NCBI GenBank assembly: GCA_947069175.1
Contig: CAMTDV010000003.1
Location: 82,127,978-82,191,977 of the forward strand
DNA from: Scalesia atractyloides
Taxonomy: Eukaryota; Streptophyta; Magnoliopsida; Asterales; Asteraceae
DNA length: 64,000 nt
Direction: 5' to 3'
Notes under the pieces: model-generated
What the model was told of the DNA's origin: nothing
The model's database searches: none
The model's input: the letters and a program-made list of their open reading frames with translations, nothing else
Shown: piece after piece, positions 34,266 to 45,396 of the stretch
Numbering within the stretch: position 1 is the stretch's first letter
How the letters are laid out: every line of letters starts with the position of its first letter
Program-made: the position numbers and the translations under genes

Positions 34266-35522
34266 TTACAAGTTTGTTCATAATTGATTGGAGACAAAAA
34301 AAATACAAGAAAATGATGCAAGCTATTGGATTGTCGGGTTGTCTACATTGCGGCTTATTTAGAGAGAAAAATGACAAAATCTTCAATAATGTTTTCATAG
34401 ATCTTAAAAAGTTATTATAGAAGATATTAGGGTATGCGTGTTCCTTTAGATTAATGGTAAGAGTAAAATTTCATTTATAAGATTGGAAGGGACGATCTAA
34501 CTTTGATATGTTTGTGTACATCTCAATATTCGTATTCTGGTTCTCTAGCTTTTTGCTAAAGTGGCTACTATATTGTTATATTGTTATGAATATAATTGAT
34601 GTTTTATTGCTAGTAAAAGAAAAAAAAATGAAATAAAAAGTGAGAACAGACCTAACATTTCATTTAAACCATACGGTGTGTTGTGGAAAAGTGGAGTGGA
34701 AGCCACAATCACGCCGGAATACCACCCCGTAGACGGCGTTGTGGATGGCGTGGGGGAAGGAGCGGGAGGAATTCAACCGACATGGGGGCAGTTGTATGGG
34801 TGAGGTGGAGACTCTTGATTGGTGGATGTATTTTAGATTTGTTTTGATTGGTTGAGTTTATTTATTTTTTTAAAAAAATATTTCCTCTTCCACGCCATGT
34901 CCCACCCCATCTTTTTTTCTCTACGCCACAATGCTGACTTGGTTGTCATATGGCGTTTCACGCCTATTCTTCATGCCCTCCCACACTTTATGGTCTTAAA
35001 GATTGGGTATTCTTAAATACCAACATGAGGTTCATTATTTGTTTCAAGTAATCTACTTATGTATTTTAATACATTTTTTATCTACTAATAAGTATATTTA
35101 GAGTCATTTTTTATAATAAAACACAAGTCTTACAAATTGAGTCATTGATTTTATAATGTTATGTTATAGTTTCGTGTATTATACGAGTTGAATAATAAAG
35201 TATATAGTTTGCACAGCATGATAAGAAAAGTTGTATAGATTCATTAATTTATAGAATAAAAAAAAGAGTAAATTACGGTTTTGGTCCTTGTGGTTTAGTG
35301 GTTATTGCTATATTTTATAAAACCAAAATGTTTTGCATTTTACATACAAAGGTTTTTATTTTATTGTGGTTTTGATCCACCACACTAACTCTATCTAACT
35401 TATAATTAATTATTGGTCACATGAGAAGCATGTGCTAGATAGAGGGTTATTTTAAAATATAGCAATTTTAATACAATTAGTCTGGTAAAGAAAATGTTTA
35501 CGTGGGTGACTTGTATATATAC
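34260..35522 (-). repeat. Right arm of the large inverted duplication
   Basis: This is the inverse of 27640-28842 (see landmarks there). It holds the second copy of the arm MITE (34675-34988) and an inverted-repeat end at 35265. It also retains aagagtaaattacgg sequence that the left arm has lost. Confidence 0.9.
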
Positions 35523-35544
35523 CGAACTTCCGGACACATTCAAC

Positions 35545-35640
35545 AACGTAGACACCCCAATAGCTTGCATCATTTTCTTGTACTTTTTGTCTCCAATCAA
35601 TTATGAACAAACTTGTAATATCTCTTATACCGAACTTTCT
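35545..35640 (+). repeat. Third copy of the arm edge, without Harbinger
   Basis: The text caatagcttgcatcatttt, then ccaatcaattatgaacaaac and ttgtaa, repeats the inner edge of both arms. Here TAA is followed by tatctcttatacc instead of the Harbinger end ggctac, so it looks like an unoccupied version of the insertion site. Confidence 0.7.
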
Positions 35641-36795
35641 GACACGTTCGCGTTTTGCACCATATCTCCATCATAAATGAATCCGAGCTTAACATGAGGT
35701 TTTCGAACCATCCCCATTTGTAACTATCATCCGACATCTTGCAACTACTCATCATGAGTTTTTTCCATCACCATTTCCTTACTTGACCCGACTGAAGAAA
35801 ACCCATTCGGTCTTACACCGACCACAATTTCGAAAGCTTCAAACTTGAATGAATTGGAGGCATGCAAAACTCACTTTAAGATACCAAGCCTTGTAATCAA
35901 ATCCTATAATAATTTGAGGTGTGCAAAATTAAAGCCATAATCATTCTGACTAACAAACCTGATTTAAACTAAACTGTATGTACACATGTTATTGGTCCAA
36001 AAGTTACTTCTGAGTAGAGCTATAAGTAACAAAAGAATACATAAAATTCTTAGGTCTTTTAAACATCCTCACAGTCGCACTCCTTCCCTGAACCGCACTG
36101 ACCTTGTCGTACTAGGCCAGCGTCACATAGCCTAGAGAAGTGCAAAGTGCGGTCATTGCAGCGCATGCCACATGGAACAGAGGGTGTTAAACACCTTGGT
36201 TTGGGGGAGGGGAGGTGGGTCTAGTAGTTAGTTTGTCTAAATGTAACGATAGCCAAGGAACTTCTACAAATATACCACTCCATCATTTGTCCATTCTCTT
36301 ACGTGGGACAAGTTCTGGTTATTCCTCTCATTTTCATTTTTATTTTTGCAGCTTTCACAGCTTCAAAAACACAACTTCAAGTATCGATATCCCATAAATT
36401 TTAGAACACAAACTCAGTAAATAAGAGTTATATCAATCGTACATATTATTATTAATGTCCAAAAATAGTGAAATAGTGAAAAACTTGTTTTTCACTATTT
36501 ATTCAACTGTTAAAATATTTATTTGTATCTTTTTTTCTTTTGTAATTGTTATTAATTTATTATTATTGTTAATAATAATAAATCGTCTTAAAATTCTAAG
36601 AAAATTATATATTTATTATTTTATATAATTCTTAATAATTATATATTAATTAATTTTTTTCAACTGTTAAAATATTTATTATTTATATAATTCTTAATAA
36701 TTATATATTTATTTAATACCCACTTACATAGTTTGTTTTTTTTATAATAAATCGTCTTAAAATCCTAAGAAAATTACAACGAGACACAGTCAGGA
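35641..36795. other. Intergenic, AT-rich
   Basis: No gene, repeat array or element with clear ends was found. Positions 36590-36780 contain two copies of a taataaatcgtcttaaaat... aagaaaatta phrase about 170 bp apart, an old local duplication. Confidence 0.45.
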
Positions 36796-36804
36796 TTCAA
36801 TCTA

Positions 36805-37710
36805 GAGTAAATTGCACAAAACATCCTTATCTAGAGTAAATTGCACAAAACAACCTTTATGTTTCCTCAAACATGTAGGTTCCAGCCTTAATTTTTAAAA
36901 GTTGCTAAAAACAGCCTTTAAGTTTATTTTTGTTGCAGGTTCAATCCTTTACAGCTAACCACGTTATTTTTTTCAGTTAAGTTCCCTCACATGCATAACA
37001 TGTGAGGGTATATTCGTCATTTTAGTTGATCTTCCACCCACGTCAATTATAAGAAAAAAGAATATTTAAGGTTTAACCTATTTTAAAAAAATTCTAACCG
37101 CAGGGACTAATATGCAATAAAACCAAACTTTTAAAAACCAAACACTCTCTTTTCCGGTCTTCTTCTCCGGCGACTTCGCCGGATTCCGGCGAACCCGGAA
37201 TTAAGATAGGAATCTTCTTAAGCTAGCCCACTAAGCTGTAAAGATTAACACAGATTTTGATCATGCCAATCAAACTCTTCAGGATTATCATCAGTTGGAA
37301 GAATCGGCGCCTTATTCGCACCAGACGGAAACGACAAACGACTCTTCAACCCTAGATACCTCTCACGGAACTCCGATGCCGTCAATTCAGAGAACTTCGT
37401 AACACCGTGTTCAGTAGTCGGATCCAGCAACTGATGACGCTTAGGACTCTGCAAACTTTGTTTGAACTAGGTTAAAACTTAAATATTTTTTTTATAATTG
37501 AAGTGGGTGGAAGATCAACCAAAATGACGAATATACCCTCACATGTTATGCATGTGAGGGAACTTAACTGAAGAAAATAACGTGGTTAGCTGTAAAGGAT
37601 TGAACCCGCAACAAAAATAAACTTAAAGGCTGTTTTTAGCAACTTTTAAACATTAAGGCTGGAACCTGCAAGTTTGAGGAAACATAAAGGATGTTTTATG
37701 CAATTTACTC
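36805..37710. mobile_element. Pack-MULE carrying a protease fragment
   Basis: Inverted repeats of about 260 bp (36834-37090 and 37450-37710) begin gagtaaattgcayaaaaca. The flanks are ttcaatcta at 36796-36804 and again at 37711-37719, a perfect 9-bp target duplication that is diagnostic for Mutator-like elements. The left end has an extra 29-bp direct duplication of its own tip. The interior (37090-37450) is GC-richer and holds a gene fragment in minus orientation, plus a ccggcg-rich stretch at 37150-37200. No transposase is present, so it would have to be moved in trans. Confidence 0.92.
37245..37454 (-). pseudogene. Captured exon of an RD19-type cysteine protease
   Basis: On the minus strand the frame reads KRHQLLDPTTEHGVTKFSEL, TASEFRERYLGLK, SRLSFPSGANKAPILPTDD and PEEFDWHD. 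This matches the propeptide-to-mature junction of papain-like RD19 proteases: the GVTKFSDLT motif of the inhibitory propeptide, then the LP..FDWR start of the mature enzyme. Homology stops after FDWHD, before the catalytic Cys. There is no ATG at the start. It is a fragment of perhaps 65 codons between MULE inverted repeats, so it is a capture, not a working gene; a short chimeric transcript cannot be excluded. Confidence 0.88.
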
Positions 37711-37719
37711 TTCAATCTA

Positions 37720-38105
37720 ATAATTTTCATATGTTTTAAACGATATATGCTAAAGATTTTATATTATTCGTCGCGAAGGGCCTATTTGCGTGTCTCTAAA
37801 GTTTGTGGTAGGACGTAGTAGTGGAGCCAGGGTCCCCCACGACCCACCCCACATGGTTGATGGTACCACCTTCTAATTTTGCACAAAGATAAGGGGTTAT
37901 AAATCGGAAAGAAATTGTTGCCTATGAGATATAATGTATCCTCTAGCAATTGTTGCTATGGCTAGGAGCATGTGACTAATGTGCCACACTGACACTTACC
38001 CATTTCACGTCACGTAAAACACTTTATGAAAAATAGGTTAGTTTAAAATCCGATCATATTTGAAACAACTCCTGGGTATCAATTTTTAATAGTATATAAT
38101 CAAAT
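37720..38105. other. Intergenic spacer between two MULEs
   Basis: I see nothing that supports a gene or an element here. Confidence 0.4.
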
Positions 38106-38859
38106 GAGTGAATTTCAAGAATTGTCCTTTATATTTATACATAATTTAAGACGATGACCTTTATCTTTAAAATTGATAAGTTTTGTATTTTATGTTTCCA
38201 AATGCTACACGGTTCGTCCTTTCGGACTAACTCACTTAGTTTTTATTATTAAATCAGATCACACAAGGGTAATTTAGTCTTTTTTACCCATTTATTTAAA
38301 AATATTTTAACAACTAAAACAAAATATATTTTAAAACGTAATAATATGTATTATAATATAATCGAGAGTCTCTATCCCACTCCTCTCTACTTCTCTCCAC
38401 TGCCACCACCACCCTCCACTACTCTCACACTGCCACCGCCACCACCACCCTCTACTATTCTCAACTTCCATCAGTGGTCATAAAGCCCTAATTTCCGTCA
38501 ATCCCACAAACACAAGTTCACAAATTCAATCAAACCACAATGACTCAGATTGAAGGACAACAAATCATCGACGATGGGGGGTTCCGGTCTGTACAATCAA
38601 ACTACAAATAACTCAGATTGAAGGGCAACAAATCATTGACGATGGGGGGTTTCAGTCTGTTCAATCAAACCACAAATAACCCTAATTTCGTTACTGTAGT
38701 GGTGGTGCTAATGGGGGCTCCGATCTGTTTGATCTCCACAGATCGTCGACGATGTAGTGATGGGGGTTCTGGTCTGTTCAATCACTGTAGTGGTAGCGGG
38801 TGTTATTAGGTTTTAAGCAGCGATTAGCAGGTGGCAGTGGCAGGTTTCAGGTGGTGGTG

Positions 38860-39035
38860 GTTATGGAGACGACAGGTACAGGTGGTGGTGGTGGTGGTTA
38901 TGGAGGCGGCATGTGTAGGTGCGGTGGTTATGGAGGCGACAGTGCAGCTGACGGTGGTTATGGGGCGGTAGGTGCAGGTGGCAGTAGTTGTGGGGGTCGA
39001 AGGTGACGGTAATGATGGGGGGTGGCAGAGGTGGT
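38860..39035 (+). repeat. GGT/GGC-rich simple sequence inside the MULE
   Basis: The block is made of ggtggt, tatggaggcggc and similar words. It gives a Gly-rich open frame on the plus strand that I treat as simple-sequence noise, though Gly-rich captured exons do exist. Confidence 0.6.
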
Positions 39036-39404
39036 GGTGGTGAGAGAGATCGAGAGATGAGAAAGAGGGATAGAATGAGAGAAAGTAGGGTTTTTTGTGT
39101 ATATATATAATTTTATTTATTTTTCTAAACCTTTTTTTAGATATTTACATAATTAGTCCCTCCAAAGGTAAAATGACAAAATTGTCCTTGTGTGTGTAAC
39201 ATCCATGTCAAACGGGTTCCAAAACCCGCTCCGTTTGAAAATTTAAGTATTTATTTAATAGTTCGTTACGTATTTATTAGTTTTAATTAAATTATTTTAA
39301 TACTCATGATTAATAATTAAATCTCCTAATTAAAATAACAATCAATAAAGGAAAATAAATAAACCTTTTTATATCAAAAAGAAATAAAATAATAAAAAGA
39401 AGTA

Positions 39405-39500
39405 GTCGGGGTTCGAACCCGGATACCCTCACCAAACTGCACACAACAAAACACCATTGGTACACACGCACCATATGTTTTAAAACCCGAAACAAATGAA
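39405..39500 (-). other. tRNA-like module 1 in the solo LTR
   Basis: The minus strand reads ccgggttcgaaccccg, a perfect T-arm/B-box (GGTTCGAAYCC). About 45 bases upstream is tgtaccaatggtg, a weak A-box. It lies upstream of the LTR TATA box. Whether it is transcribed is unknown. Confidence 0.5.
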
Positions 39501-39727
39501 CTTTATACACAAACAAGTCCCTAAAACCTGCAAATTTAAATCAACACCGTCTGTAACCGCCAAATCAAAGAATTGTCGCAAATTACGTTTGTTTTGGGAT
39601 TTATCCAAGTCATAAAAACTGAATAACAGTTTCAATTATTTTGAAACCGCCTGCAATCATTCAAAGAATTAACAAATCCATAATTTGAGGTTTTTGAAAC
39701 CGAAATCTTGTAATTTACCACTCGCAG

Positions 39728-39735
39728 TATAAATA
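39728..39735 (+). promoter_or_regulatory. TATA box of the solo LTR
   Basis: TATAAATA in the context cgcagTATAAATAtcgactc. The CT-rich text that follows suits a transcription start region. Confidence 0.65.
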
Positions 39736-40032
39736 TCGACTCATCTCACCCTCATTTCCTCGCTCATACCCACTCTAAATCCTCTGATCAAAGTGCTCTG
39801 TTCGTCGGAAAATTCTCCTGTCTTCGCCGGAATTAGTCACCGGAAAACCGGGAACTCTGTCTTTCCAGTGGTATGAATCCTTAAACCTCTCTATGCTTCA
39901 TTTTAAATTAGATTACAAACAGTTAAACCAGAACCGTTAAAAATGTGTAAACAGTCGAGTTCAGTTCTGGGTTGAATAAGTTTGAAGAAGATGAAGTTAT
40001 TTAGTGTATATGTATAATAAAATCTCTGTTAT

Positions 40033-40115
40033 GAACGGGTTAGACACCAGCCCAATTGGTAGGCTGGGTGCATTACGAGATTCTGGTCGATGGTTCGAGT
40101 CAGAGTGTACGCTCC
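40033..40115 (+). other. tRNA-like module 2 in the solo LTR
   Basis: It begins gggttagacaccagccc, has an A-box-like cagcccaattggtaggctg hairpin that corresponds to a D-arm, and a B-box atggttcgagtc 45 bases later. It appears to be a diverged tandem copy of module 3, about 173 bp away. Confidence 0.5.
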
Positions 40116-40205
40116 GGTTCGTTCATTTTAAAGTCTTTTTAAATTAATTGATTTCTGAATTACTCTAATAAGAATATATAGGTAATTAAAATCAGTGTTC
40201 TGATG

Positions 40206-40290
40206 GGTTAGACACGTAGCTCAGTTGGAAGAGCTGCGTGCACGTTAACGGGAGGTCACATGTTCGAGTCTCACCCCACGCTGCCTAAAA
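40206..40290 (+). other. tRNA-like module 3 in the solo LTR
   Basis: The text gtagctcagttggaagagc forms a perfect D-arm with a consensus A-box, the anticodon-loop position reads acgttaac, and tgttcgagtctcacc supplies a B-box. The acceptor stem does not close convincingly, so it is tRNA-derived and not a functional tRNA gene. Confidence 0.6.
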
Positions 40291-40340
40291 CAACTACCGA
40301 CCCGGTCAGGCCTGACAATATTTTTTTAATACTATTTTAT

Positions 40341-40392
<52 letters not shown>

Positions 40393-41481
40393 TTTCCAAA
40401 AATAATAATAATAATAATAATTAAAAACACTTAAATAAAACCATTTTTGTAGGTTTAAAAATCCCAATAAATACCGTAAAAATAACCTAAAAGTCTAACA
40501 AAAAGTATTAAATCAAAATATCTATTTTTATATATTTATCGAATTATTGCGTTATTATTTAGGTTAGTCTCCTTCGTTAGTTAAATCCTCAATTTCGTGC
40601 GCACTCTTCATCAATCAAGAAAACGCACCCACTGTGAGTGAATTTTTACAAATTCCCTTTTTTATTCATGTTTTGGGGTGTTCATGTGTCGTTTACATAT
40701 TTCGTTTATCCAAACACTTGTGCTATTACCATTATATGATCTTACGTGTGATGTGAATGTTGTTTGTTGTGTTGTGTGTTTTCATTTTTGTCAGTTGCGT
40801 GCAAATCATTCATTAGGCCCATCAGTTCCTCGTTGGAGACGAGTTGAGCATCAGGTGCCTCATTAGATCGGCTCCGTTTGATTGAGCCTTGATCTCATTG
40901 TTTATCACTTGTCATGTTTGTGTGTGCATTGATTGATATTATGTGGTTTGTGGTTATATTTACATATGCGTATACTCATATTTGGTTTATACACATTTTT
41001 ATTTAATAACCAATACAAATAATTCTTTCAAATGTTTAAATAAGATTCACTCGCCAACTTTTGTTGACCCAAAACCCTATTTTTACACATGATACAGGTG
41101 GACAAGTTGAAGCAAGGAACACATAGGGATTTGCCTTAGAAGAAAAATAAAGAGTTCTTAAATGTTGTGTTTAGAACATGTTGTGCTTGTATGTTTATTG
41201 TAATTTGTTTCTTTAAATTTGAAATAATAAATATGAAACTTTATAGTAAATGTCATGAGCTTTGATGAAACCCAGTCATGCCCCGACTACCATTTCCTCT
41301 GTGTGACAGTGTGCAAGGCACATGACTAGATTTAACGAAAAAAAAAACTAACTGAGTTTGGCCAAAAGAACAAACCGTGTAGCATTTGGAAACATAAAGT
41401 ATAAAACTCATCAATTTTAAAGGTAAAGGGCATCGCCTGAAATTAGGCATAAAAATAAAGGACAATTTTTGAAATTCACTC

Positions 41482-42900
41482 TGATAAATAAAACGTAAGT
41501 TTGTTGATGAAATGCATTCTCGGTAATTTTTTCATGTATTAGACACTAGTTAATGCATAAAGTTTAGACAACAAGAAGCTAAGCTGCTGAGACATGGTCC
41601 AACTACTTGAACTAGTGCGGGCGGCCTATTTTGACGTGGTACTTCCAGAATGCTATCAGAAAAGCAAAGAAGGATTGGCCTATAAACTGATCACCCAGGT
41701 GAATTCAGAATTTCTTGGAGTGTTTCCCATACAACAGGTTTTTTCTTTTGGAAATTGACCTTTCTTCTGGGTAAGATGGTGGATGATCAGTATTGGTCTG
41801 ATATAAATAGGTGGTATTTTATAGATTATGTTGATCCAAAATATATTAGAGCTATGGACAATTACAAGTTCAATTACGTGAGCGGTATTAGGCAACTTAT
41901 CAAAAGCTTATAGCATGACTAGTACCATTTTATATATGCATGTTTGTATGAAATCTTGGAGCAACGATGGTGTCTTTACCTTGTTTGGTGCTCATTTAAA
42001 AATGTTTAGTCTTCTAGTTTTTAATGATGGAAAAATTGATGAATATGTGTTTTTCACCAAGTGGAAAATGTGTTTTTCCAGTTACTTTGGATACAAATCA
42101 CCATATGTAATTGCGATTACTATATTTGTTGTGCGATTACAAAGGTGTGTATTTGAAGTTAAGAAAGCTATGAATACTGAAAGGGAAAAGAGTGGAATAA
42201 GTGTGAACTTGTGTAACATAGGAGGACGGAGAAACCTTGAGGGATATATGAGAAGGAACACTTATTAGATATTGTTTCCTTATACAAAAGAACTAGTGGG
42301 CCCTTTACACACACTCGCAATGCACACACATTGTGTGTACAATGAGCGTAATTTGACATTTTGATAATTGGTCTAGGTCGAAGGTGTTCAGAGACCTCTA
42401 AACCGCAATTTAGATGTGGACCAAAACCACTCAGTCGACAACATACCACTCGCACGTCTCTAAAGGGTTGTTTAAAGACATTCGCAATTCCGTGAAAGGC
42501 GTAGCATCAAGTCATAATTAAGGACAACTGATTAAATCAATTCGTAACATGTTGTTCAACTGGTTAAATTGCTATTAAGGGTGCTTAATGTACTTTAGTT
42601 TTTTAATTTAATGAGTTTAAATGCTCTGAGAATTTTGTCTTCTCGAATAACTATGAACTAACGTGATACCTTAGTTGGAGCTACATCGGGAAAAAAACGC
42701 CTTCCTCTTTATTCACAGCAAACACACAAATAAAAGTTCCAACAACTTGTGATCTACTTCTTGCATGTACATATAGTGGTCTATTCTCTGTGTGGTTGTT
42801 GTAACTTGAGAGGCAAACTCATTCTTATTAGAGAAAAAAAAGTTTTATGGGAACTATGTCAAACACATGCCTCAACTACACTTTGTTCTTCCTCGTTCAT
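41482..42900. other. Intergenic, unassigned
   Basis: No gene is supported. Some phrases around 41690-41900 look exonic in composition, but all frames are short and broken, and I recognise no domain. Frames at 41915-42268 are open by chance in AT-rich text. Confidence 0.35.
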
Positions 42901-42904
42901 AACT

Positions 42905-43740
42905 AGGGGAGATACCCGCGCTACGCGACGAGGTGTCTTGTGACAAATGTGGTGAACACATTTTTATATCAAATTATCATATATATACGGCATTGTGATA
43001 AACAAAAAGCTACATAGTTTGTTTTGTTTTTAAGAAAAATGTTTTATTTTGGAATATAATTATGTTTTGATTAAATTTTGTATCCAAAAGTTAGGTAAAA
43101 AACTAATCATATATTTAATTTTTTTTAAAGATAACGAAAGCAAGTTGTTAGAGAAACATAAAAATACCAAAATTTAACGTTTGCTTATTTCGTTAGTGAA
43201 GTGAACATCCTATACTCACATAAATTTATAGGAAATAATGGTTAGAGAGAATAAAGTTTATATGCATTACTAGTTAGTATAGTGAAGGTTCAGTATATTA
43301 TTTAAAAAGATAATTAGAGAAGTGGGCCAAGAGAGAAAGAGAGAAATAGATAAAATCAAACTCAAGACTGTCATATAAAAGTATAAAACATTAATATTTA
43401 TTAAAGTAAATATGTGATATTAAAATTTTTAAGGAGAAAAAGAATCGCTACCGTACATCCCTTCAAATTTGTTAGATTATATATAATTTCCTTAATTATT
43501 TCATTTGTAACCAATATTGTAACATTTTCTTTTCTACTTTAGACAGGGACGAATGTATGTATAGTTTAGGTGTAGTCCAAGCTACCCCTCAACTTTGTTG
43601 GCAGAGTGTAAAACTAGTGCAATATATTAGGATAACTCTAGGTCAAAAAAAATTGACTACCCATTAACTTTTTTTCTAGATCCGTTACTAATTTTAGAAT
43701 TTTCTTTTAATATAAAAATTTATAGGTACTCCTACATTTA
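42905..43740. repeat. Dispersed repeat head with acccgcgctacgcgacgagg
   Basis: The GC-rich motif at 42915-42934 in otherwise AT-rich DNA resembles the ccgcacgttacggcagg and gcgcgttgcggcg heads at 45127 and 51908. It probably marks the end of another copy of the same repeat family. Downstream sequence to 43740 is AT-rich and non-coding. Confidence 0.45.
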
Positions 43741-44005
43741 TATATGCTTCTTTGAGATTTACAAAACACGTTTTTACCACAACATTGCACATAGATAACA
43801 AATTAGTTGATAATGGTAGTTGTACATCATATTATGGTGTCGATGGTGTCTTGACTTCCATTTCTTTTAGATATCGTTTTTATTTTCAACTTTTGAATCA
43901 ATCTAGCAATTGAAGTTGACAAAATAATGGATCATTTACAATTATTGTACATATTTTCCCAATATTTGTTATTGAAAAGATTGAAAATATTCTCTTAAGT
44001 GAGAT
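43740..44005 (+). repeat. Paralogue of 945-1190
   Basis: Aligned phrases: tttttaccacaacattg, cgatggtgt, cttccattt and the tattgtac / ttgttataca block, with many substitutions. Neither copy keeps a long open frame. Confidence 0.65.
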
Positions 44006-44699
44006 CGAATTCATCCACAAATATTCGCTTAAGTGAGATTGAAAATAATGGTTTAGGTTTTTTGGGCTTATAGAGAGTTTGGATCCTGTACTAAGACACG
44101 GGGTTATGAAAACTTATGGCTATGAAATGCTATTAGTCATAACTGGTCTTTTGACAAGTTGATAGTATTGCACAACCACCCTTGGTTGGCCTTACAAACT
44201 AACCTGAAATGGCATTGATCTTTTTCATTATGAAGAGCTAGCTTTGATATGGTTGAATCATCGATCAATCAAATATCACTTATTCACTATGACTCACTAT
44301 TTGTATCTGTTTAGATAAGTTATGAAATTAGTTTATAGACGCTTAAGAGCGTTTTTGCATTAAATAGAAACGGCCATATATGTGTGTGTACAATTATAGG
44401 GAGTGAAGGAACTATTTTGATTTGAAATCATACATAAAAAAACATAGGTTTATATTGGTATACACGATAAAAATGTTTTACGCAAAGTTTTGTTGTAATA
44501 TTGGTTACGTAGCTCATTAGTCACGTAACTCCTAGCTATCATAGTCATTTCTTCCTGACATGATTGTAGATTTGTAGAAATATATCACATAGAAAAATGA
44601 TTGTAGATTTGTAGCGGTATATCACATAAAAAAATCGTTACATGACTTATCATCAAATGCTTATTTTATTCCTTGTTTTTTTTACTTTGATCATATTTG

Positions 44700-44939
44700 T
44701 TTAAGGTTCTTATTTTATTTGCAAATTTTAAGAATTTAGGCGTGACATATGAGGCAAGCCAAAATTTTATCACACACATCACAGGTATTGAGATATTAAG
44801 TAATAATGAATATCCAACATTCCCAACTCAGATATCACTTATGTATTATGACGCATTGATTATGAATGAGTTGACCATTCCTCCACCCCGCTTCATCCAT
44901 TCTCATTCCAAAAAGTCCTTCAATCTGAAGGTGTGTTAA
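44700..44939 (+). pseudogene. Possible gene relic, unknown
   Basis: An ATG-less open frame encodes NFITHITGIEILSNNEYP, FPTQISLMYYDALIMNEL and IPPPRFIHSHSKKSF. The composition is less repetitive than that of its surroundings and looks protein-like. I do not recognise the family. The copy at 31.5 kb shares the first part but is deleted after MYYDALIMN, so it is not maintained. It may equally be a chance frame in a repeat. Confidence 0.3.
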
Positions 44940-45362
44940 GCATATAGTCATTGTGGTTACAGACGGGTTAAGAAGAGAAATAAACACTTAAGTATGTTTG
45001 GTTGTGAGTAACTTTAGAATGAGTAACTTTATGAGAATATTCATGAATAAAGTTGTAAGCTCCTCAATTGTAAATTGAAAATATTAGTTGTTATAATAAA
45101 TTAGTTATAACTAGTTATATTTCTCCGCACGTTACGGCAGGTATTAGGTCGGTATCGATTTGATTCGTTATTAGGGTATCAGTACAGTATCAGCATTAGA
45201 TATATCAATCGAAAGATAAAACACAAAAATAAAGTTATACTATGACCAAAACTATATTGGCACGTGTTTTACTTCGGTTGAAAAACCATAAAATGAATAT
45301 CAGTAACGGATCCAATAGTACCAGTACGGATGTTGTTTAGACAAAATTGACAAGGCATCGAT

Positions 45363-45396
45363 GTTGCTAAACATAGCTTCAGGCACATAAAATTTT
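45363..45396 (+). repeat. 34-bp direct repeat flanking a 5 kb insertion (left)
   Basis: The text gttgctaaacatagcttcag, continuing to aaaatttt, recurs at 50374-50407 with a single mismatch. The 31.97 kb paralogue has it once. Confidence 0.85.

Larger units (their letters stand above)
39195..41308 (+). mobile_element. Solo LTR, 2.1 kb, gypsy-type
   Basis: The sequence opens tgtaacatcc, closes ctgtgtgaca, and is flanked by GTGTG on both sides (39190-39194, 41309-41313), a perfect 5-bp target duplication. Removing it restores the inverted repeat of the surrounding MULE. A TATAAATA box at 39728-39735 and aataaa-like signals near 41150-41230 give plus-strand orientation. An (AT)n run lies at 40347-40389. 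Three tRNA-like modules are embedded in it (see separate entries). No internal domain remains, so it formed by recombination between two LTRs. Confidence 0.9.
38106..41481. mobile_element. MULE-like element split by a solo LTR
   Basis: The left repeat 38106-38293 (gagtgaatttcaagaattgt, tttccaaatgctacacggtt) is the inverse of 39165-39194 joined to 41309-41481. The right repeat is interrupted by the solo LTR, which dates the LTR after the element. Without it the element is about 1.26 kb. The interior 38380-39080 is CAC/GGT-rich, with a roughly 78-bp duplication (cagattgaaggrcaacaaat ... ttcaatcaaac, 38545 and 38612), and may be captured host DNA. A clear 9-bp target duplication is not visible. 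Confidence 0.78.
44212..45396 (+). repeat. Second copy of the 30.9 kb repeat, left portion
   Basis: This copy matches 30925-32015 and keeps a 102-bp segment (44868-44969) missing there. It is interrupted at 45396 by a 5 kb insertion and continues at 50408. The head motif ccgcacgttacggc is at 45127. A frame at 44700-44936 (see next entry) may be a gene relic. Confidence 0.88.

Noticed and set aside
38800..39006. Glycine-rich protein frame
   Set aside because: GGT/GGC simple sequence inside a MULE-like element, with no conserved context; kept only as a repeat.
40206..40290. Functional tRNA-Asn gene (GTT in the loop)
   Set aside because: The anticodon stem and acceptor stem are mismatched, and it sits inside an LTR.
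41915..42268. 117-codon frame as a possible gene
   Set aside because: AT-driven composition, no recognisable domain and no sign of conservation or promoter.
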